From Cryptomeria japonica (taxonomy: Eukaryota; Streptophyta; Pinopsida; Cupressales; Cupressaceae): a DNA stretch of 64,000 nucleotides. The first letter of the stretch is position 1, and each line of letters begins with the position of its first letter. Shown here piece by piece: positions 45,846 to 58,369 of this stretch. The stretch covers positions 540,906,335 through 540,970,334 of the forward strand of contig NC_081412.1 in NCBI RefSeq assembly GCF_030272615.1. Reading direction: 5' to 3'. The notes under the pieces are model-generated. The model saw only the letters and a list, made by a program, of their open reading frames with translations. It did not search any database and had not been told where the DNA came from. Position numbers and translations under genes: made by a program.

Positions 45846-48780
45846 CATAAAATTTACTATCAATGTAGTGCCTTCTTTAGCACTTTCTTTGCTTCATCCT
45901 TTTAAGGCTCAAAATAAAGGTATTTTATAACTTCTTTTTATCTATTAAATGTGGTGATTGGATTGATTAAAGATGTCAATCAATAAATATTTCTTAGTGT
46001 GACTTCTATTGTTGTTTTTTTCTATAATTCAAAATTTTAATGTTATAGGAAATTTATACTAAAAGAAGCATAAGGGAGAAGGTATTTAATAAGCTCAATT
46101 TTTTTACTTTGATAATTTCTATTTAGATTTTTCTTCTACATATGACAAGATATCTTCCACCTTGATGGCCCTAATTCATCCTTAAGAAGGCAGATTTGAG
46201 TGTATTTAGTGACTTAAGAAGGCAATAGTATGTGTTTGGGTATTTTGTTACAAAATAAAAGAGTTAGTTTGACTTATTAGGTCACTAGTTTCTTCGCCAA
46301 ATTTCAAGTTGTTTCTTTTTTTCTTGTGTAAAAATGCAGTTTTTAAAATTAGTTATAGTGCTAAATTAGGCAAAAGAGGAAATTTGTTTATATAATCCTA
46401 ATTTGGCTACTCGAGATTGAGAGCCAACCTTTAAAATGATTTGTTTTATTTTTTGAGCTTATTAGATATGAGAAAGAATGAATCAAGTGTCATTCATTTA
46501 GTTTTAGTTTTGTTGGCCTATGCACTAAACTTTAAAGTGCCACAAACTTAGGATATCAAAAATATAATAAAGGAGGGGTGTTAGTCTTAGAATCCTTAAA
46601 TTCCTCATTAATATTCTCTCAAACAAAATACGATACACAATTACAAATCATTGCTTAGAATTCTATCTTAGATGCCACCTTATAAATTGTATTAAACTTC
46701 TCCACAAGGAAAGAAAAATGTTATAACCATTGATCTAAATCACTTGAATACATAGCTTTATTCTCCAAAAAGCATACATTTATAGATATAAGAGAATTGT
46801 CAATAGAAATAAACTCTAATCTACTTTAAACTCAACAATGGTGGATCCATTGCCATCGTAATATACTTTTAAATTTGAAATAGTAAATTAAAGTGGACTT
46901 GAATAGTCAAAAGAATGCATTGTAACTAACTAAATTATATTCTTGAATAAAATGATTCAAAAAATTAGAAAAATATGAATTTTATTAAGGTCAAGATTAT
47001 CATACTTATCCCATATGTTAGTTTTGATTTAATAGTCAAGTGTTCTTGATGGGTGATATGCTATGTTTAATTTTTTTAATGTTGCTTCAAGATCAACATT
47101 TCTTATTGTCCATAGTTTTTTTGTTATTAGTTTTAAATGACGCTTGAAAAATAAAACATTTGTTGGTACAACTAGGTGTTAATATGTGTGTGTGCACGTT
47201 CTTCTCAAACTCTTCAAATGTGGGGATGTAATTATTTTAACAGTATATGTCTACAACCAATTTCCAATAATAAAAACTAATCTTGTAAGACATATGAACT
47301 CGTCGTCATTTGTCATAGCTAATGTTATCGACTAAAGATAAAAAACCTTGAGATAAATGGGTTAAATATTAGACATTATGGAAGAATAAGACACATCAAG
47401 CTCATTAAAATGAAATAATGTAAACTGTGATCCTAGCCTATAGATATATTCAAGATTTTTTATTGTCCACCAAGATCATTGGGGAAAAATGAAAAAGGTT
47501 AAACTTTAGTCCTGAAAGGGGAGTTGAAAACTTTGATTGATTGTTCCTTTTTTTATTATATAGCTAATATTGAAATGAATATGCAAGATCTAGGTTACAT
47601 GATATGAAAGTTTAAAATGTTTCATAATAATAGTGAAATATAGAAAAATAAATAACATAGTCGGTCTAGAAAGAGGAAATGAAAAGTAACATGTAGTTGC
47701 AATCTAGAGTAGAAAATATCAAATAGGGTTGGAGAGTGCCCTAGTTTGAGGGTGTCCAAATCAACAATAAGTTCTAGATTCTACATCAGGAGGTCTCATA
47801 GCTCCATCTCTTTGAAGTGTTGGACATGATTAGAAGGCGCCTCACTTGACTCATAGTTCCAAGTCAAATTTAATACAATCCTAACAAAAATAAGCTAAGT
47901 CATGTCCAAATAGCCTTTTCACTTGCATACAAAATTTGAAATAAATGCATATTTGATTATTTAAAAATCAAATTTCTCTCCAACTATCCTGTAATGAATG
48001 AAGAATCAAAACCTAAAAATTTCTAAATCAAGTGCCCCTCCTTGTAGAAAAGTATATAGACACCAATTAAAAATAGAACTAGCATTATTGAGTGTAGTAA
48101 GACTTATAATATTTAGGTATTCTTTAAATATAGATCTCTTCACACATGCACCTACTCCATTCTAGTCCTCTTTTCCATGCTCACCTTCAAAAACATTTTA
48201 AATATGAGGTATAATCTTGTCTACATGTATTAATCCCAACCAATAAAATACACAAGCATTATTAAATTTACTAATGCATTTATGTAACCAAATAAGTTTT
48301 TGAACCTTTCAAATAACTTTTTCCTATAAGAACACAAAAAAATGTTAAAAATAGTATTACACATACTCTAACAAATGAGATCCATCATCACTCATGTAAA
48401 AATAGTACTCCCAAACTATTTTCCCATTTTTCTTTTTTACCATCATGGGTATGTCTATATATAATGTGAAAAAAAACAAAAATATAAATAGAATTGTAAT
48501 ATTGAGATTAGACTTCATTTTGTAGTTGCAATGTATAGGTTTCTACAAAATTAACTATAGAAAATTATTTTTCAATAATTTAAGAATCTCTTATTTGAGA
48601 GTTTGGGAATATTGTAGTCCAATAATTAGGGATTTCATCTCAAAGTCACACCCTTTTTAGGGTTATGAGGTAGCTTGATGGAGTTCCACCTAATTTAAGA
48701 TTTATTTCTATACAGAAAAATATTCTCAATAATTTGTACTTATTTTTTGTAATCAACATGCTTGGTTTTTGTGTTGTGTA
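45846..48780. other. long spacer
   Basis: About 2.9 kb of AT-rich sequence. No gene, RNA gene or structured repeat could be supported. It may contain decayed LTR sequence around 46340-46480 (TATATAATCC box) and 48600-48780. Confidence 0.5.
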
Positions 48781-48879
48781 GAACTTAAGGGGGGTCCCCT
48801 ATCAAGGTTAATTTTGTATTGCGTCAAGGGTAAAATTGAAATAAAATATAATAAAGGTGGAATGTTTGCACAGATTATT

Positions 48880-49200
48880 AAATTTTGTCTTATCTTATAG
48901 TTATACAATTATCCAAAGTGCCCACCAAGCCCAGAAGCTAAGCCAAAAACCCTACTAAAAAGTATTAGTTGACCAATGGAATGCCCTGTCAACCAAAGAA
49001 GAAACACCTCCCACAACCAAGTTGAGAGAGGAAAACCCAAATACAGATAGAAACTTCGAAAGGCCCATGGAAAACAAGAACCCCACAACCAACAAAGCAA
49101 AAAAACCAACACCATTTGGGTTGTTCACTCCATCATCTACCTAAACTGAACCCCCTAAAACCCTATCATCACCTCCTCCACTCTTTCTCTCCATTTTCTC
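48880..49200 (-). mobile_element. possible retroposon fragment related to 34706-36270
   Basis: The minus strand reads GAGGAGGTGATGATAGGG, then GATGATGGAGTGAACAACCC, a TTTTTTTGCTTTG run and G/T-rich sequence with TTGGTTGTGGGGTTCTTG. The order (acidic GAT-rich start, then T-run and G/T-rich body) resembles the first 250 bp of the 1.6-kb retroposon. This is similarity of style rather than a clear alignment. Confidence 0.3.
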
Positions 49201-50685
49201 TTATTTAAATCACATCAAGGAACCTTTCAAAGTTGCTACTACCATGCGAATATTAATTAAAATGAGATTGCATTAACTTAGAAAGATAAATAGCTTTACC
49301 AAATACATACCCATTTTGAAATGGGTTTGTATTTATAATGGGTATTTATTTAGCATGAGAACCCAAAGCATAATGAGTACTTATTCACAACAAGTATTTT
49401 CTTATGCTGAAAATCCTATTCCCAAATGAGTTCCCATTCCTTTCATGATTTTGTTTCATGCTCAACACTTCCATTAAAAGTGGACCCACAATTAGCTTGT
49501 ACTTACCTCTTATGGTTGTACATAATACTTCATCATTACTTTTACATTCTAGACACTAGATAAATGATCCTATATCATTTTTTTATTGTCATTAATTATA
49601 GTAGCCATCCCCTTTTGGAAACTTTATAACCATATGACAAGTTGTATATTTGTGTTACACTTTTATGTGTTGGTTGTAGAAGGTTTTGACTTCTTGTGAA
49701 TATAGATTTTTAAAAGCGTGTTATAGGTATTTTGATCCATAATAATCCCAAGATCTTGTTATGGTCACCCTTTTAATGACTCATTCTCTCTTTTGGAATA
49801 ATGGATAATATCAAATGAGCCCTATAATATCTTTATACTTTTTAATTAGCTTCAAGGTCTAGCATTAAATAGTAGAAAAACAAATGATTTTGTTCATTTA
49901 AATTAAGAAATAAATATAATCAGACCTATCCTAGTAATGTGAATCACCTAACACTATTTCTAAAATTCACGTGCATATTTGAAGCTTGTATTCCATCAAC
50001 ATGCTAAAAAATACTGCAACTTTTAGACGAGAGAAAACTTTGATAGATATAAAATATCATTTCCTAACAATCCACTTTTCTAATAATTCACATAAAAGAA
50101 CCTAGAATCATTATAGTCAGAATTTATAGTTATAAAATAGGTTTATAACTTTCAATTTAATTCCAAGTTCATGAGGTCAACCAAACATCCAAAAAGAAAT
50201 ATTTTGATTATGATTGACATGCATAACTATCCGAATATCTAAATTTTTTAACCATATCAACTTCCTTATCTTGATCAATCAATAGTCAATCTTTGATCAT
50301 AAAATCAATAATATCATATTTCATTAATTACCATTTTGTGATATGATTATATTTACGATTTAATAATTACTATCAATTGATCTTTTCTAATTAATTCCCT
50401 CTAAACCTCATCAAAACAGAACAAAAATTAATTCCTTACAATAATTTAAACTTGAATATGACTAGTTAATTTGAGAACCCATATTGCAAGTGAATATAAC
50501 ATTGCCAATACAAACGATATGAAAGAGAGACAGATATGAATTCTCCACAAATTTAGCCTACAACTTCTCTCAATCATATAGGGAAAATACAAAATTTGAA
50601 TTTAACCTCGGAAATGCCACTCAATCACAAAAATAAAATGAAGTATTCTCAGATTCACATACTGATCCGGTTGGATATATGTTTA
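49201..50685. other. spacer, nothing recognised
   Basis: AT-rich. A small area at 49300-49440 has inverted words such as ACCCATTT/AAATGGGT, possibly a tiny MITE relic. Confidence 0.45.
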
Positions 50686-50689
50686 ACCA

Positions 50690-50975
50690 AAACAGATAAT
50701 TTTAGATGCTCCATGTGGCACCTCTGTGGAGTCCTCCTGTAGCGGACAGTTTGGCCTATTTGGTTGGGGGAATCAAACAGCCAACCTCACATCTCCTATT
50801 TTTTTTCTCCTCATCGTTGCCTCCCGAGATCCTTGCTGCTATATACAGGGTGTGACTGTTATTTGATGTAAAATGATCCACATAATGGGGATCGTGGAGA
50901 TCGAACCACCGATCTCCCCACTTCCTGCACACTCCTGTCCACCGGTGTGGCCCCGAGGATCGCACTTTATATTGC
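50690..50975 (-). mobile_element. tRNA-derived SINE-like unit
   Basis: On the minus strand, GGCCACACCGGTGG (50952-50939) resembles a Pol III A box and GGTTCGATCTC (50907-50897) fits the B box consensus GGTTCGANNCC, with about 33 bp between them, the usual spacing. A moderately GC-rich body follows down to about 50690, unlike the AT-rich surroundings. No cloverleaf can be folded, so it is not a tRNA gene. Tail and target duplications were not fixed. Confidence 0.5.
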
Positions 50976-51480
50976 AGAAGGTTTAATATTTGTTATGTGT
51001 TTGTGTATAAAAAGAGGGGTAAAGCTGTGAGTTTGATATTAGAAATTGGAGATCGGAGAGTATTGTGAGAGAATTGAAGATTAGAGAAGTGTGAGAGAAT
51101 TTATTTTGGAGAGTTTGATAGTGAATGGTTCATTTTTGTGCATTGGGAGCTTGAAGTTGTACTTGTTGGAGAAGGACTTTTTGTAATTCATTATCGTTCA
51201 AGGAGACGTGAGGAGACTGTGTAATAAGTTCAAGACCTTGTAACCTTTTTTTGGAGCATAATCAAGGATCGGTCACTCTGTTGGAGAGGGACCCGGAGAC
51301 GTAGCCATTTGGTGAACTCTGTTATCAACTCGTGTTTCCTTGTCTTCTCTTCTTTCTCTCTGTTGTTAATTTGTTGTTTAATCATTATGATGTTTATTTA
51401 AGCATTTTAATTTCAATTTCAAGACCTTCATTTAATTGTTGTAAAAGTTAACATCTCACGTACAAGAGTCATAGATCCTA
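50976..51480 (+). mobile_element. copia-like LTR remnant
   Basis: It contains a GTATAAAAAGAGG TATA-like box at about 51006, a purine-rich leader with GAGAGAATTGAAGATTAGAG, and ends in CACGTACAAGAGTCATAGATCC, like a decayed LTR end plus a TGGTATCAGAGC-type primer site. No partner LTR was found in the window. Confidence 0.4.
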
Positions 51481-51533
51481 ACATCAGCTCACATACCAAT
51501 CATAAAAATCAGATTCAAGTCCCTACAATTTAA

Positions 51534-51558
51534 ACAAACCAAACCAAACCAAACCAAA
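51534..51558. repeat. short AAACC tandem run
   Basis: About five units of AAACC/AACCA in a row. Confidence 0.7.
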
Positions 51559-51609
51559 TACGAATCATAAAGACCATTACACACCATCAAAACCAGATAC
51601 AAATTGTCG

Positions 51610-52440
51610 CTCAACTCCTATAATAAATACAGCTAATGACATAGAAAACGCTTTGACATTTGATTGCAAGTTTCTGAAACCCTCTCAACAAATCCATTTT
51701 GTACATCCTGTGATAATGGCATTTTATCAAGCAATTCTTGAAGGCATTCTGTCAAACAGTTCATGTTCCTTTTCTCTTTTCCACGTTTTGTTTACATGAC
51801 TAGCAGGCTAGTTGCACCTACAACATCTGACAAAATTCCTCTTTGCTTTAACCTGTAACGGAATACACTAAGGGTTAATCATGTGATTGAATTATGAACA
51901 GTTCTCATCCATTAAACCTATATGGCTGCGCGCAAATACAAGCAAATCTTACAATGTTGGAATGTGTTCCGGAGTGCTTTCATTAAATCAAAGAATTTGA
52001 GAGCATGCTTGCAAAACCCATTTTGTGCATATCCTGCAATCATTTAATTCCATGGAATGACATCTCTGAGGCATTGTGTCAAACAGTTCACGCGCTTTGC
52101 CTGTGCTTCCACATTTTGCAAACATGTATATCAGAAAGCTTTCAACTAGAAAATCTCAAAAACAACCCTTCTATTAAGCTTTGATAGATGTCCATACCCT
52201 GATTGAAATCTTTTGTGTTGGCACAGGCATGGAGGATACTGGCAAAGGTTGCAGACCGTGACTTTACACCTGCCAATTGCATTTGCTTGAAAGTTTCTGA
52301 AACCCTTTCAACAAATCCATTTTGTTCTATCCTCATGTATCGTGACAGCATTATCAGAGCAACACAGGCTGGAAGTAAACTATCATAAACTGCGACAGAA
52401 CCTTGTCAAGTACTGCAGCGCGGGAAGAGTAGATAATTTG
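51610..52440 (-). pseudogene. PPR protein relic C
   Basis: On the minus strand, 52327-52180 encodes QNGFVERVSETFKQMQLAGV, then ATFASILHACANTKDFNQGM and DIYQSLIE, a clear PPR pattern. Farther on (51990-51650), NDCRICTKW, LMDEN and FNHMINP pieces in changing frames match relic B in order, and a second QNGFVERVSET-like copy appears near 51690. Stops and shifts are many. Relics B and C are in opposite orientation about 6 kb apart. Confidence 0.7.
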
Positions 52441-52664
52441 AATTTGAATTTGATACCCCTATTCAAAAAGAGTAATGTGAGCATTGCTTATACTCTATTT
52501 TATTTTATCTATTACGTCCTCTCTTTTTAGGATTCTCTCTCCATCTTGCTATTTTGATCTTGAACCATATGGTGGAGAGTGATCTATCACTGCTTCTTAT
52601 TGAATATTACAAAATTTTAGTGTCACAATGTTGCTTTGCAACATATTCCCCCTTTTTGAAAATG

Positions 52665-53215
52665 GTTTAATGATAGGACATTTATAGATTTGATGAGGAT
52701 AATAAAGGGTTCAAATTAGTTTAGAGTGGATGGCTAGGATTGAATGAGAGAAATTTTGACTTTAAATTTAAGAGGGAGGAGACTTTAAATTATGTTAGTT
52801 GATACATGAAGAGTTGGGATTTGATAGTTTTAGGTAGATAATGGGTATTAAAAGTCAATTTGGATTTGGATAGAAGATAATCAGAAATGGGTAATTAAGA
52901 TTTGTTTGACTAATTTCTTGTCTAGAATTTAAGATTGACGCCATTCAAGATTGGATGATTTGTATTTATTTTAATTACAATTGTGTATGGGATAGAATTG
53001 TCCTATGAGTGTAGAATAGATTAGGATTTGATGCTTTGGGTTAATTAATCAAATTATTATGTTGTTTGATTCATTAGTGGAGAGGGTTGTATGAAATTAG
53101 TTTCATTCAATAATTTACATTACTTATTTAATTAATTAGATGATGAGAGAATGTTAGAGGTTAAATCCCAACTAGTTAAATAATTATAATTTAGCTAATT
53201 AATTAGTTTTCAAAG
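52665..53215. repeat. dispersed repeat, copy 2 (LTR-like)
   Basis: The partner of 38460-38940 in the same orientation; blocks are listed there. It ends about 125 bp before the UGT segmental duplication begins. Confidence 0.6.
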
Positions 53216-53339
53216 AGACGTGAATGTGGTTACAACATGATTAATATGATGACAAAAGTAGTGAAAGTGATAATATTAGACTTGTCACTAAAATATGATG
53301 AATATTTTATTTCTACAATATAAATAATTATAATATTAG

Positions 53340-55930
53340 ACTAAAAGTGAAATATTATGAATGAAATGCAATAATTCTATTAAAAATATCTATTTTCATA
53401 AATTTATGTTTTATACAAATAGAAATATTCTCTTAAGTTCTATTAAGTTATTTTCAAAGAATGATCAATGTATTATTTAGATTTCAAAACCTAATGTTGT
53501 ATCTAATCTTTTAGGCTAAAATTATGATTATGGAACCACAAAATTCACAGTTTTAAAAAAAAAAGTATACATTAGTTTAATCTTGAAGCCATTAAATAAA
53601 TAATTTGTATATTATCTTATTATCTAGATTTCATTTTCTATACATAAATATTAATATTTTTTTCCATCTAACTCTATTTCACACGTGAATATAATTATTA
53701 AGATATTTTTTTTATCAATATAACTTAAACTTAAATATGCATATAATTGTTAACAATATTTGGTGAATTAACATCAAAATTACATTACATTGACTAAATA
53801 AAATTTAGTTTGTAAAATAGTAGATTTTTAAAAAATGATTGAGAATTTTGTATTATTTAATAGTTTGGTTTGCTATTTGATATATGAGTATTTGGTTATG
53901 TTGATATCTATTCTACTAGAATCAATGACTAAGAGATATCTATTTCTTGAAAATAATACGATCCTAACCTAACTTCTTATATCATAACTTTGAAAATTTG
54001 AATAAAATAAAAAACATGTTTTTATAGACTACACTATCTATTCAAACAAAATTATTTGAAACTCGATCCTAATCTCATTTTTAATATTATATTTTTAAAA
54101 GTTTAAACCTTAACAAATGATATAATAAAAAAAATTCTCTAAACTATACTGAAAGTTGATGATTGTCTATTCCATAAAAATTAATGGAAATATATCTTGA
54201 CCTCACCACTTATGTCATGTCTCGTCAAATTTTGAACTCGCAACATTAAAAGAAGACAAAGACAAATTAACAAATTGAATAATAGGTAACCTTATGATTC
54301 TGAATGGTAGGAAGCTCCGGGACACGAGGGTACAGAGTTAAAAGAGTTTTATTAGGAGACGCATACTCGTATAGTCTAAATGTAAAGCATCGGAATGATA
54401 CAAATTCCTTTTATAGGAAAGCCGTGTATTGAAACTGCTTTGGGAATGATGAGTGGAGATACAAGTGGTTCAAAAATGCGAGTGGTGGTGGTGCCACTCC
54501 CTGCACAGGGACACCTCAATCAGCTCCTCCATTTTTCCAGAGTTATCGCCCAACGAGGAGCAACCGTATCCTTCGTGGCCACCTCCACCCATATTCACCA
54601 AGTCCGCAGCCGTGTTGAGGGATGGGAATTTCACAAGTTCGATATTCATTTCGAGGAATTGCCCATGCCCCATCTCTCCGGTGAGGAACTCGATGCTCAG
54701 AGCTGCCATACGTTTCCGATTCATTTGATTCCTCTGTTTGAAGCCATGGAGGATCAGCTAGGGTCTCATGTTGATCAGCTGCTGCGTGCTATCTGCTCCG
54801 AGAACAATAACAGAGTGGTTATAGTCTACGACTCGACTATGGGATGGATTCAGACTGCGGCTACCAAATATTCAATCCCTGCCTATATCTTCAGACCCAT
54901 CAGCGCTTATTATAAGATATGGAGCAAGCGGGTAAGTAATGAGACAGGGGGTTCGTCCCCTTTTAATATATCATTGAAGCGTTGCTATCCCGAAAGATTG
55001 ATAAAATATCTTAGGCGCCAAAGGTCCCTGTTAGGTCCTGCCAAAGGGTATATAATAAACACCTTCAGCGCGCTGGAATCAGAATTCATTCGCCAGGGAA
55101 GAGAGGAATTAGCCTACGGTGGGAAGCCCGTGTGGAGTGTGGGTTCTCTTCTTCCGCGGGCCTTTTTCAATGACGAACGGCGGTTGCGATTGCAGGTGGA
55201 CACAGAGTGTATGAGATGGTTGGATAGACAGGCTCCGGCGTCCGTTCTGTATGTTTCATTTGGCAGTATATCTTCTCTTTCGGTGACACAGATCCGAGAA
55301 CTGGCCGACGGATTGGAACGCAGCGGTCAGCATTTCATGTGGGTGCTCAGGATTTCCGACGGGGCCCATTCCTCGACAGAAGCGCAGTTCGATTCGGCTT
55401 GCAAGTTTTTGGAACAAGGGTACGGAAGGCGATTAGAGGGACGGGGTTTGATTGTGAGGAATTGGGCGCCTCAGCTTGACATCCTATTTCACAAGTCGAC
55501 GGGTGGGTTTTTAACGCACTGCGGTTGGAATTCGACAGTGGAGAGTATCAGCGCCGGAGTGGGCATGCTGACTTGGCCTCTGCATTGCGATCAGTTTGCC
55601 AATTCGGCCCTGATAACTCGGGAGTTGAAAGCGGGCGTGGAAGTAAAAGAATGGGAAAATGCAGAGGAAAATGAGATGGTGAGTGCTGAGGAGGTTGAGA
55701 AAGCAGTGAAACGACTGATGACGAGTGAGGAGGGATTGCAGGTGAGAAAGAGGGCGCAGGAATTGAGAGGCTCGGCTCGGAAGGCCGTTTGCGATGGAGG
55801 GTCTTCGTGGAAGGATATGGATTCTCTTCTCCATCACTTTTCTCAATCATTTTCTGATTAGATCGAGTGATCCAACCTTCTCAGGAGACTGCACGTACGG
55901 CCGCTTCAACGGTGGTAAAAAATCTGAACT
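53340..55930 (+). repeat. dispersed segmental duplication, copy B (carries the second UGT)
   Basis: The direct-orientation counterpart of 16865-19930. Upstream DNA lacks the extra 460-bp block containing the decayed UGT start that copy A has, so copy B is more compact. The duplication appears to end shortly after the UGT stop codon. Confidence 0.75.
54446..55861 (+). CDS. family 1 UDP-glycosyltransferase, zeatin O-glucosyltransferase-like (paralogue)
   Basis: Complete intronless frame of 471 residues from ATG at 54446 (MMSGDTSGSKMRVVVV); an in-frame ATG at 54395 adds 17 residues not matched in the paralogue and is not preferred. Catalytic His23 lies in PAQGHLNQLLHF, the likely partner is Asp129 in VIVYDSTMGW, and a full 44-residue PSPG box runs from Trp340 to Gln383 with HCGWNS. 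The box ends HCDQ where copy A has HTDQ. Differences from copy A cluster in the acceptor half (e.g. FRPISAYYKIW against FRPTGAYYNLW), so the acceptor range may differ. Predicted cytosolic, with no signal peptide. The UGT93/group O assignment is by motif resemblance; substrate unknown. Confidence 0.9.
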   Translation: MMSGDTSGSKMRVVVVPLPAQGHLNQLLHFSRVIAQRGATVSFVATSTHIHQVRSRVEGWEFHKFDIHFEELPMPHLSGEELDAQSCHTFPIHLIPLFEAMEDQLGSHVDQLLRAICSENNNRVVIVYDSTMGWIQTAATKYSIPAYIFRPISAYYKIWSKRVSNETGGSSPFNISLKRCYPERLIKYLRRQRSLLGPAKGYIINTFSALESEFIRQGREELAYGGKPVWSVGSLLPRAFFNDERRLRLQVDTECMRWLDRQAPASVLYVSFGSISSLSVTQIRELADGLERSGQHFMWVLRISDGAHSSTEAQFDSACKFLEQGYGRRLEGRGLIVRNWAPQLDILFHKSTGGFLTHCGWNSTVESISAGVGMLTWPLHCDQFANSALITRELKAGVEVKEWENAEENEMVSAEEVEKAVKRLMTSEEGLQVRKRAQELRGSARKAVCDGGSSWKDMDSLLHHFSQSFSD

Positions 55931-57940
55931 CAGCACGGAGTGGTCATAGCAAGAGGTATGGGAAGATATTTGTTAAGCAGAATATTTGTGGCCATGGGAG
56001 TTACACGTTTTTTAGCCTCTTGCAAAATCTATGAAACTTGAGGCTAATCGCATTTAATAATCAGTTTGTTTAATTAATTATCTTAAACTTAAAAATTCTG
56101 CCACACTTTTGAGTGTTCCAATTTTCAAATCCTGTATGTATATCTAGAAAATTAAATCTACCTTTGAGATGTATTTTCTCTCCACATCTATCATGCGTAG
56201 AGTTATTTATTTTTAAAATTTCAACGAATTATCGAGTAATGGCATTTTTCTAATATTTTGATGTAATTTCAAAAAAGAGGTGAAGCATAGTAGATGGTAG
56301 TCTAACATTGATTGGATGGAATGCTTAAGATCTCTTTTGAGAGGCGATCCTCTTAGATCATATTTTAAAATAGCATATATATATATATATATAGTAATGT
56401 AGGAATATTTGGTTAGTGTACTTTCAATAGTAATAATTGAGTGACAACTATATCTACTTCTTTGTTAATTATCTTTCACATTTGGTGCAATCTTATCATC
56501 TATGGATAATATGCATGTAATCCTTTTATTTCAAATTTCAGGAATATTTGGTTAGTGTATTTTCAATAGTAACAATTGAGTGACAACTATATCTACTTCT
56601 TTGTTAATTATCTTTCACATTTGGTGCAATCTTACCATCTATGGATAATATGCATGTAATCCCTTTATTTCAAATTTCTCACACTCTAAGTGAAATTACA
56701 TGAACAACTCCTAGAAGTTCATCTTAATTCTTCTTAAAGTTGTAATCTCCTAAACTACCAACATAATGTTTACTCTAGCCATGGGATAACAACAATAGTA
56801 TAATCAAGCATGTAGTCTTCCATGACTTGAGTTTATTATTGTGTTATTTTCTTAAAAAGTATGTAAACCTCTATTTACAATCATACCCAAAAATTTGAAA
56901 GTTGGGTAAAAAAAATTATTCAATTATTTTGGCAACTTGTCGTTGATGAAGATATGAGAACTTGTGATGTAAATAAATATTATTAAGCTCAATTTTATAG
57001 AAAATATACTACCTCAAGGTTTTGTGGGTATTTTGTTTGACATCATCTAAATCCTATACCACAACTACTACCTCTTCTTCATCCTTTTCTTCATTATAAA
57101 TGCCCTCAATGTGGAAAAGTTTCTTCTCATCACATTTATGTCATTTACTATATTTTCCATATGATAATTGAAGTATTACCCTTTTCCTTTTTTCTGTTGT
57201 GTCAATTTCATAGGTTGAAGAAATGATGATATAGGAGTCCTCCAATCTTCCTTTTCTAGGGGAATTCCTCATTTCTATGAGTCAAAAAATTCTTCTACCT
57301 ACCTTTCAATAATCATTTTTTGGGACATAAAATTTGGACAAAACATGTGTACATCATATTTAATAATGATCTAGTTCATCTCGCCATCTATGACTCATCG
57401 ATTGTGCGCTTGAAAAGATGAATTCGGTCAGAGTCATTCAATGGTGGCCTTTAGAATAGTAGGGCCCTTAGAATAGTAAGGACCCACCCTACCTTACCAA
57501 TGACACTATTCCTATGAACACCTACTTTATCTTCTTGATGCACACCTTGCAACTATTGCTCCTATTAGCATTGATTTTTTAAGCTAGATCAAGTAGCTAT
57601 CAACAATGTTGTCATCATAATATGAAGTGAGTTCCTCTTGGAAATAAAACCAAGTGGCAACATATCCCCTTTCTTAATTTTTTTCTTTTAACATAGCCAA
57701 GGATATAAATTGAAATGGTTTTTCATTTACAAGGATTTCCTTACAAATTTTTGTTGACAAGGAACATAGTGAAGATAAAAAAGTTGCTCCATTTGGTAGC
57801 CATTTGGTGAAATGCTTAGCCATAGAACTATTTATGTGGTGATCCATCTTTAGATCTATGTCAAACCTAAAAAGCATCAATTACCTTAGAAATATATTCT
57901 AATTTTAATTATTATTAGGAAAATCCACTCTCTCAAATTA
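55931..57940. other. spacer downstream of the second UGT
   Basis: It contains an (AT)n run at 56376-56392 and the 139-bp tandem duplication listed next. Around 57230-57650 the minus strand has a coding look with frequent stops, but no family was recognised. Confidence 0.5.
56401..56678. repeat. tandem duplication of a 139-bp unit
   Basis: 56401-56539 and 56540-56678 are the same sequence with about four differences, both starting AGGAATATTTGGTTAGTGTA. This high identity means a recent event. Confidence 0.95.
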
Positions 57941-57944
57941 TATA

Positions 57945-58230
57945 ATGGCATGTGCAAGATCATGGGGGGCCAAAAAGTGGCAATGGAAAAAAAATGTGTT
58001 TTAAACCTTTCCAAACACACCCAAATCCGCTTTGACTTTTTGTTTGGGTCGGCCAAAATTTGAATTTGGTTTGGTAATACAAAACCAAATCGGATATCCG
58101 ATTTGTGATGTCACTATTGTGATGTCATACTTTTCCAAATCGGATATCCGTTTTTCTCAACATAAAAAATATAGTTTAGTAAAATGGGCATCACTTTTGC
58201 GTTTCTTATCGAAATTTTGATTTTTTATAG
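57945..58230 (+). mobile_element. truncated relative of the TIR element at 40488
   Basis: GCATGTGCAAGATCATGGGG followed by GGCCAAAAAGTGGCAAT repeats the end of the 40488-41125 element (its right end inward gives GTGCAGGATCATGAGAGGCC, then AAAAAGTGGCAAT). The opposite end was not found, so the copy is incomplete. Confidence 0.55.
58087..58153. repeat. perfect 18-bp palindrome and a second half-copy
   Basis: AAATCGGATATCCGATTT at 58087-58104 is its own reverse complement. CCAAATCGGATATCCG recurs at 58135-58150 with an altered right arm. A GTGATGTCA repeat lies between them (58106 and 58120). Confidence 0.8.
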
Positions 58231-58369
58231 GCATTTTAAAGGTAATTCAGAGACCTATCAAATGCATGAGGTAGTTTGATGATATTATATAAAAAATTAA
58301 TTATAATCATTTCAAGTTAGTCCTTCAATTTTAAAACTTTAAATGCTCACAAATTTTGCATACAAAGTC

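Noticed and set aside
50881-50975. tRNA gene
   Set aside because: A and B boxes are present but no acceptor or anticodon stem can be paired; a SINE head is the better reading.
57230-57880. Coding-like minus-strand stretch
   Set aside because: It has too many stops and no recognisable motif to report as a gene.
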